Positions 59,935 to 64,000 of a stretch of 64,000 nucleotides of DNA are shown here, in pieces. The position numbers were made by a program, and so were the translations under genes. The stretch covers positions 930,001 to 994,000 of the forward strand of contig NZ_FPBE01000001.1 in NCBI RefSeq assembly GCF_900116625.1, read 5' to 3'. The first letter of the stretch is position 1. Each line of letters begins with the position of its first letter. The notes under the pieces are model-generated. The model had not been told where the DNA came from, did not search any database, and worked only from the letters and a program-made list of their open reading frames with translations. Source of the stretch: Idiomarina abyssalis (GTDB taxonomy: Bacteria; Pseudomonadota; Gammaproteobacteria; Enterobacterales; Alteromonadaceae).

Positions 59935-59955
59935 AAAGAACGGTTATTAGCAACT

Positions 59956-60822
59956 ATGAATTACAAACATCTCTTTTACTTCTGGCATGTGGCGGAAAGT
60001 GGCCATTTAACCCAAACCGCTCAAAAACTTCATGTATCGCAATCGGCGTTATCGGCGCAAATAAAACAGTTGGAAGAATGGCTGGGCACCCCTTTGTTTG
60101 ACCGGCAAGGGCGCCAGCTAGTACTGACTCAAGCCGGGTACATTGCTCGTCAGTACGCCAACCGGATTTTTCACGAAGGTGAAAACCTCGTCAAGCAGCT
60201 AAAACAGGGAATCGACGGGACCGATTTAGTGATTCGAATAGGTCATGCCTCGACCATGTCACGCAACTTTGTCGAAGCATTTATCAGCGACTTAGTGCAC
60301 CAGCAGGACGTGCAATACCGACTACACTCAATGACCCCCGACCAGTTATTTAATGAGTTGGCTAACCATCAAATTGACCTGGCGCTGGCGAATACCAACG
60401 TACGGGGCAGTGACAAGCAATTATGGCAAAGCCGCCTGTTAGCGCGTCAGCCAGTATCCGTTATAGGGCCGCCGGGACGCGATATAGAACGTCTGACAGA
60501 TGCCTCTTTACGGAACAAAAACTGGGTTCTACCGCCGGAAAACATGCCTCAGCGTGCGGCTTTCGATATGCTAAGCGCAGAATACAAATGGCAACCACGG
60601 GTACTTGCCGAGGCGGACGATATGGCCATGTTGCGACTACTGGCGCGTGATACCGGAGCCCTGGCGGTTATTCCGGATGTTGTTGTGAGGGATGAATTGA
60701 ATAATGGGCAGTTAAAACGCTACCTGACTCTGCCCAACGTGTTCGAACACTTTTATGCGATTACTCTAAAGCGCCCTTTCGAGCATCCAATGGTGGCTCG
60801 GCTTCTCAAGCGCTTTGCGTAG
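59956..60822 (+). CDS. NhaR-like LysR-family regulator, probable dab operon activator
   Basis: 288 aa from ATG 59956. The N-terminal winged helix (YKHLFYFWHVAESGHLTQTAQKLHVSQSALS) resembles NhaR more than typical LysR proteins, followed by a substrate-binding domain. Divergent from dabB with a shared 112-base region holding an inverted repeat. By analogy it responds to Na+, pH or CO2 limitation; the inducer is not visible. Weak ribosome site. Confidence 0.85.
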   Translation: MNYKHLFYFWHVAESGHLTQTAQKLHVSQSALSAQIKQLEEWLGTPLFDRQGRQLVLTQAGYIARQYANRIFHEGENLVKQLKQGIDGTDLVIRIGHASTMSRNFVEAFISDLVHQQDVQYRLHSMTPDQLFNELANHQIDLALANTNVRGSDKQLWQSRLLARQPVSVIGPPGRDIERLTDASLRNKNWVLPPENMPQRAAFDMLSAEYKWQPRVLAEADDMAMLRLLARDTGALAVIPDVVVRDELNNGQLKRYLTLPNVFEHFYAITLKRPFEHPMVARLLKRFA

Positions 60823-60845
60823 CCCGTTGCCGGACAACCGGCTAC
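60819..60845. other. Stem-loop between convergent lysR and gltX
   Basis: GTAGCC...GGCTAC outer arms with an inner GTTG/CAAC helix; it overlaps the regulator stop codon. Strong stem but no T tract on either strand, so factor-independent termination is doubtful. Confidence 0.5.
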
Positions 60846-60867
60846 GCCTCCAGTTCATCAGAGTAAG

Positions 60868-62274
60868 TTACGCATTCTCGCGATTCGCAATAAACTCTAA
60901 AGCAAGGTCAATACGCGCCAGAACCGTCTTTTGGGGGATAAGTTCCAGCGTTACATCTAACGAAGGAGAGTTGCCTCCACCGGTTGCTGCAACACGCAGC
61001 GGCATGCCAACTTTGCCCATGCCCACGTCCAAATCAGCGGCTGTCTGATTAATCGCAGCCTGAATATTCTCTGCATTCCAATCAGCAACGGTTCCAAGCA
61101 GTTCTTTGGCTTTTACCAGCGGCTCTTTCGCTACCGGACGTAAATGCTTTTTCGCTGCTTTCTCATCAAACTCTTCAACCGACTCAAAGAAGTAACGGCT
61201 AATTGCTGCCATTTCTTTTAAGGTTTTTACCCGGTCAGCCTGCAACGACACAACTTGCTCTAGCGCTGGACCATTGCTTGTGTCCACACCTATTTGGTCA
61301 AACTGCCATTGCAATTGCGGTGCAACTTGCTCTGCAGGCAAAGTTTTCATGTAGTGCTGATTTAACCAATTAAGCTTTTCGGTATTAAACGCTGACGCTG
61401 CTTTGTTAACGTCATCCAGCTTAAAGTACTCAACCAGCTCTTCACGGCTGAATATTTCCTGGTCACCATGAGACCAGCCCAGGCGTGCTAAGTAATTCAC
61501 GACCGCTTCCGGCACATAGCCATCATCGCGATACTGCATCACACTGACTGCACCGTGACGTTTCGACAGTTTCTTACCATCGTCACCTAAAATCATCGAC
61601 ACGTGAGCGTACTGAGGTACCGGCGCGCCCAGAGCTTTCAGAATATTAATCTGACGCGGGGTGTTATTAATATGGTCTTCACCACGCACTACGTGAGTAA
61701 TATCCATGTCCCAGTCATCAACCACCACACAGAAGTTATAAGTCGGCGTGCCGTCAGTACGGGCAATGATCAAATCATCCAGTTCGGTATTAGCGAACTC
61801 AATACGCCCACGAATGTGATCATCAAAAACCACACTGCCGTCTTGCGGGTTACGGAAGCGGATCACGTACTTATCACCGCCGACGTCAGGATTGTCACGG
61901 CAATGACCGTCGTAACGAGGCTTTTCACCAGCCGCCATTTGCTCTTCACGCATTTTCTCTAAGCGCTCCGTTGAGCAATAGCATTTATAGGCTTTGTCTT
62001 CTTCCAGTAACTTGTCGATTAACTCTTTATAGCGCTCAAAACGTTGAGTCTGGTAATAAGGTCCGCGATCCCAGCTTAAGCCCAGCCATTCCATACCTTC
62101 TAAAATGGCATCGATAGCAGGTTGCGTTGAACGTTCACGGTCGGTATCTTCAATACGCAGCACGAACTCGCCGCCCTGTGCCTTTGCAACTAACCATGAA
62201 TACAATGCCGTACGGGCACCACCAACGTGCAAATACCCAGTCGGGCTGGGGGCAAAACGCGTTACCACACTCAT
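60868..62274 (-). CDS. gltX: Glutamyl-tRNA synthetase
   Basis: 468 aa class I enzyme: HIGH-type motif [20 protein letters not shown]-type KKLSKRHG, and zinc-binding region CYCSTERLE. Charges tRNA-Glu, three genes of which lie at 54.6-54.9 kb. Confidence 0.98.
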   Translation of the reverse strand: MSVVTRFAPSPTGYLHVGGARTALYSWLVAKAQGGEFVLRIEDTDRERSTQPAIDAILEGMEWLGLSWDRGPYYQTQRFERYKELIDKLLEEDKAYKCYCSTERLEKMREEQMAAGEKPRYDGHCRDNPDVGGDKYVIRFRNPQDGSVVFDDHIRGRIEFANTELDDLIIARTDGTPTYNFCVVVDDWDMDITHVVRGEDHINNTPRQINILKALGAPVPQYAHVSMILGDDGKKLSKRHGAVSVMQYRDDGYVPEAVVNYLARLGWSHGDQEIFSREELVEYFKLDDVNKAASAFNTEKLNWLNQHYMKTLPAEQVAPQLQWQFDQIGVDTSNGPALEQVVSLQADRVKTLKEMAAISRYFFESVEEFDEKAAKKHLRPVAKEPLVKAKELLGTVADWNAENIQAAINQTAADLDVGMGKVGMPLRVAATGGGNSPSLDVTLELIPQKTVLARIDLALEFIANRENA

Positions 62275-62400
62275 GTTTATTCCTTTCTTTGAAACCGGTC
62301 AATTTAATGAGCGTAAGTTTATCAAGACTGAGCGCTTGACGCATCTGCTATTCGAAGTGATTAAAATGTCAGCAAACGAACCAAAGTTAGCAATTTTTAT

Positions 62401-62428
62401 TTGACAGTTTATATCTGCGCCCTATAAT
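62401..62428 (+). promoter_or_regulatory. Promoter of the tRNA-Val pair
   Basis: Perfect TTGACA (62401-62406), 16-base spacer, perfect TATAAT (62423-62428), 38 bases before the first tRNA. Confidence 0.9.
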
Positions 62429-62466
62429 GCCACCTCGCAACGACGCAGAAGTGTCACAGTGAGAAT

Positions 62467-62542
62467 GGTTGCTTAGCTCAGTTGGGAGAGCATCGCCCTT
62501 ACAAGGCGAGGGTCACTGGTTCAAGCCCAGTAGCAACCACCA
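62467..62542 (+). tRNA. tRNA-Val (anticodon TAC), copy 1
   Basis: 76 nt, encoded CCA, acceptor GGTTGCT/AGCAACC, anticodon loop CTTACAA. T-loop has TTCAAGC. Confidence 0.97.
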
Positions 62543-62578
62543 CTTCTCTTCTTCCCCTTAGTTGCAGACCTTCAGGAT

Positions 62579-62654
62579 GGTTGCTTAGCTCAGTTGGGAG
62601 AGCATCGCCCTTACAAGGCGAGGGTCACTGGTTCGAGCCCAGTAGCAACCACCA
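62579..62654 (+). tRNA. tRNA-Val (anticodon TAC), copy 2
   Basis: 76 nt, identical to copy 1 except one T-loop base (TTCGAGC). Followed by a run of six T. Confidence 0.97.
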
Positions 62655-62673
62655 TTTTTTATCCCTCAGCTCT

Positions 62674-63552
62674 CTATTTTTCCAGTATTAATTTTTCAGA
62701 TAAATAATCCAGTAGCACCCGTACTTTAGGAATCACCTGACGATTTTCCGGATACAACGCCCATATACCATCATCCGGTTGTCGAAAATCCGCTAACACT
62801 TCCTCTAACTGTCCATTTTCCAACGACTCAGTCACATAATAATCCGGCAGCATTGCCAACCCCAAGCCTTTTATTGCGGCATCACGAAGTGCCAGACCAT
62901 TGTTGCAATGCAGGTACGACTCCGGTCGCACAGTTTCCAGCTTGCCATCAACCTGAAAACGCCATTGCTTAACCGTTCCGGTAAAACAGCGATGCTCATC
63001 CAAGTCATCAATGTTTTGCGGACATCCAAATTGACTAAAATAAGCCGGTGAGCCTACTACAAAATGCCGGCGTGACCCTAGTTTCCGGGCGCGTAACCTC
63101 GGGTTCCCCAGTTGCCCTAAACGTATAGCCACATCATAACTGCCTTCAATTAAGTCGACCTGCTCGTTTGTCAGCTGTAAATCCAGACGACAATCCGCAT
63201 AAACCTGCAAAAAATCATTCAACAGAGGTGCAATAAACCGCTCGCCATAGTAGACCGGTGCCGTAATGCGAATTAAACCCTGTGGCTGTTGTGTGCGCTG
63301 CTGAATGGCCTGATCGGCATCTCTCAGGCTGGCAACGAGGTGCTGGCAATGGGGCAAGTAGAGCTTTCCCTCTTCTGTTAAGCTGACACTTCGGGTTGAG
63401 CGATACAGCAGTTGCATCTGTAGCCTTTGCTCCAGCGCTGCAATATTTCGGCTTACCTGTGCCACCGACAGTCCCAATTGGTGAGCCGCTGCGGTAAAAC
63501 TATGCAATTCAGCCACTGCCGCAAATTCGCTAATTCCCTGCCAAGGCTTCAT
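62674..63552 (-). CDS. LysR-family transcriptional regulator
   Basis: 292 aa: N-terminal HTH (FAAVAELHSFTAAAHQLGLSVAQVSRNIAALEQRL) and LysR substrate-binding domain (PQGLIRITAPVYYGERFIAPLLNDF). Divergent from the glutathione-dependent formaldehyde dehydrogenase, the common arrangement for its regulator. Palindromic bases in the shared region are a candidate site. Confidence 0.9.
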   Translation of the reverse strand: MKPWQGISEFAAVAELHSFTAAAHQLGLSVAQVSRNIAALEQRLQMQLLYRSTRSVSLTEEGKLYLPHCQHLVASLRDADQAIQQRTQQPQGLIRITAPVYYGERFIAPLLNDFLQVYADCRLDLQLTNEQVDLIEGSYDVAIRLGQLGNPRLRARKLGSRRHFVVGSPAYFSQFGCPQNIDDLDEHRCFTGTVKQWRFQVDGKLETVRPESYLHCNNGLALRDAAIKGLGLAMLPDYYVTESLENGQLEEVLADFRQPDDGIWALYPENRQVIPKVRVLLDYLSEKLILEK

Positions 63553-63564
63553 ACTGCCCCATTA

Positions 63565-63578
63565 TTTCATTAATGAAA
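63565..63578. promoter_or_regulatory. Palindrome TTTCATTAATGAAA in the lysR/adh intergenic region
   Basis: Perfect 14-base palindrome, 13 bases upstream of the LysR start codon and 100 bases before the dehydrogenase start. Candidate autoregulatory site. Confidence 0.45.
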
Positions 63579-63653
63579 AAGTAATTTGTAAAAACAGTAG
63601 ATTACCTGCTTATGAGAAAAAGTTAAACTTAGGCTACGCTTATACGTAATTAA

Positions 63654-64000
<347 letters not shown>

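Noticed and set aside
62467-62654. Direct repeat of 76 bases as a possible mobile-element site
   Set aside because: It is a tandem tRNA-Val pair. tRNA genes can be integration sites, but no integrase or partial tRNA copy is nearby.
62482-62691. Open frame through the two tRNA-Val genes
   Set aside because: The repeated peptide segments simply reflect the duplicated tRNA; both copies are clear tRNAs with a perfect promoter.

Overview
The window reads as chromosomal DNA of a marine, aerobic gammaproteobacterium of the Alteromonadales, most likely an Idiomarina-like organism. The basis is the mix of E. coli-type housekeeping synteny with a sodium-pumping oxaloacetate decarboxylase, large secreted amidohydrolases and peptidases, and a moderate base composition. 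The genus is an inference from gene content; no search was run. Coding density is very high and I see no insertion sequence, prophage, integrase, CRISPR array or rRNA operon.

Region 1 (1-13 kb): the start of one exported protein and a large two-domain exported amidohydrolase; a cytochrome c'-type protein convergent with a cytochrome b561; a single-domain response regulator; tyrA with an upstream DnaJ-related gene; the ribosome/tRNA-modification operon rpsP-rimM-trmD-rplS; ffh, and divergent from it the ypjD and yfjD homologues (the same grouping as in E. coli). Region 2 (12-25 kb): a transglycosylase-like lipoprotein, gshA, a PAS/hybrid histidine kinase, an overlooked 57-aa membrane protein, the oadGAB sodium pump, tRNA-Arg x2 and tRNA-Ser, csrA, alaS and recX (the E. 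coli csrA neighbourhood, but without recA). Region 3 (25-36 kb): a SIMPL protein, a TPR-GGDEF protein, an agmatine deiminase-like enzyme, rluB, scpB, scpA, yciO, rnm, fadH, an unknown periplasmic protein and an exported S10 peptidase.

Region 4 (37-48 kb): a complete trp operon (trpL leader and attenuator, trpE, trpG, trpD, fused trpCF, trpB, trpA) with nearly every junction overlapping, followed by yciB, yciI, an alpha/beta hydrolase, a MgtC/DUF4010 membrane protein and a D-amino-acid PLP enzyme. Region 5 (48-54.5 kb): envelope-associated genes (MBL-fold lipoprotein, RlpA-like lipoprotein, YfcH-like epimerase) and the ybbP-ybbA ABC genes divergent from tesA with only 3 bp between start codons. 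Region 6 (54.5-62.7 kb): a tRNA-Ala/tRNA-Glu x3 operon, a Can-type beta-carbonic anhydrase, then a DabA/DabB inorganic carbon pump operon with a third, unrecognised 73-aa gene and a divergent NhaR-like LysR regulator, gltX and two tRNA-Val genes. Region 7: a LysR regulator divergent from the 5' part of a class III alcohol dehydrogenase (frmA/adhC).

The most interesting cluster is the dab operon (56.0-60.8 kb). It combines a bicarbonate-accumulating pump, a carbonic anhydrase and a dedicated-looking regulator in what otherwise looks like a heterotroph, since no Calvin-cycle or carboxysome gene is present in this window. It also contains a small co-translated gene of unknown function. Other points of note are a compact trp attenuator with three consecutive Trp codons, a plus-strand terminator with no parent gene (possible small RNA), and two operator-like palindromes in front of fadH.
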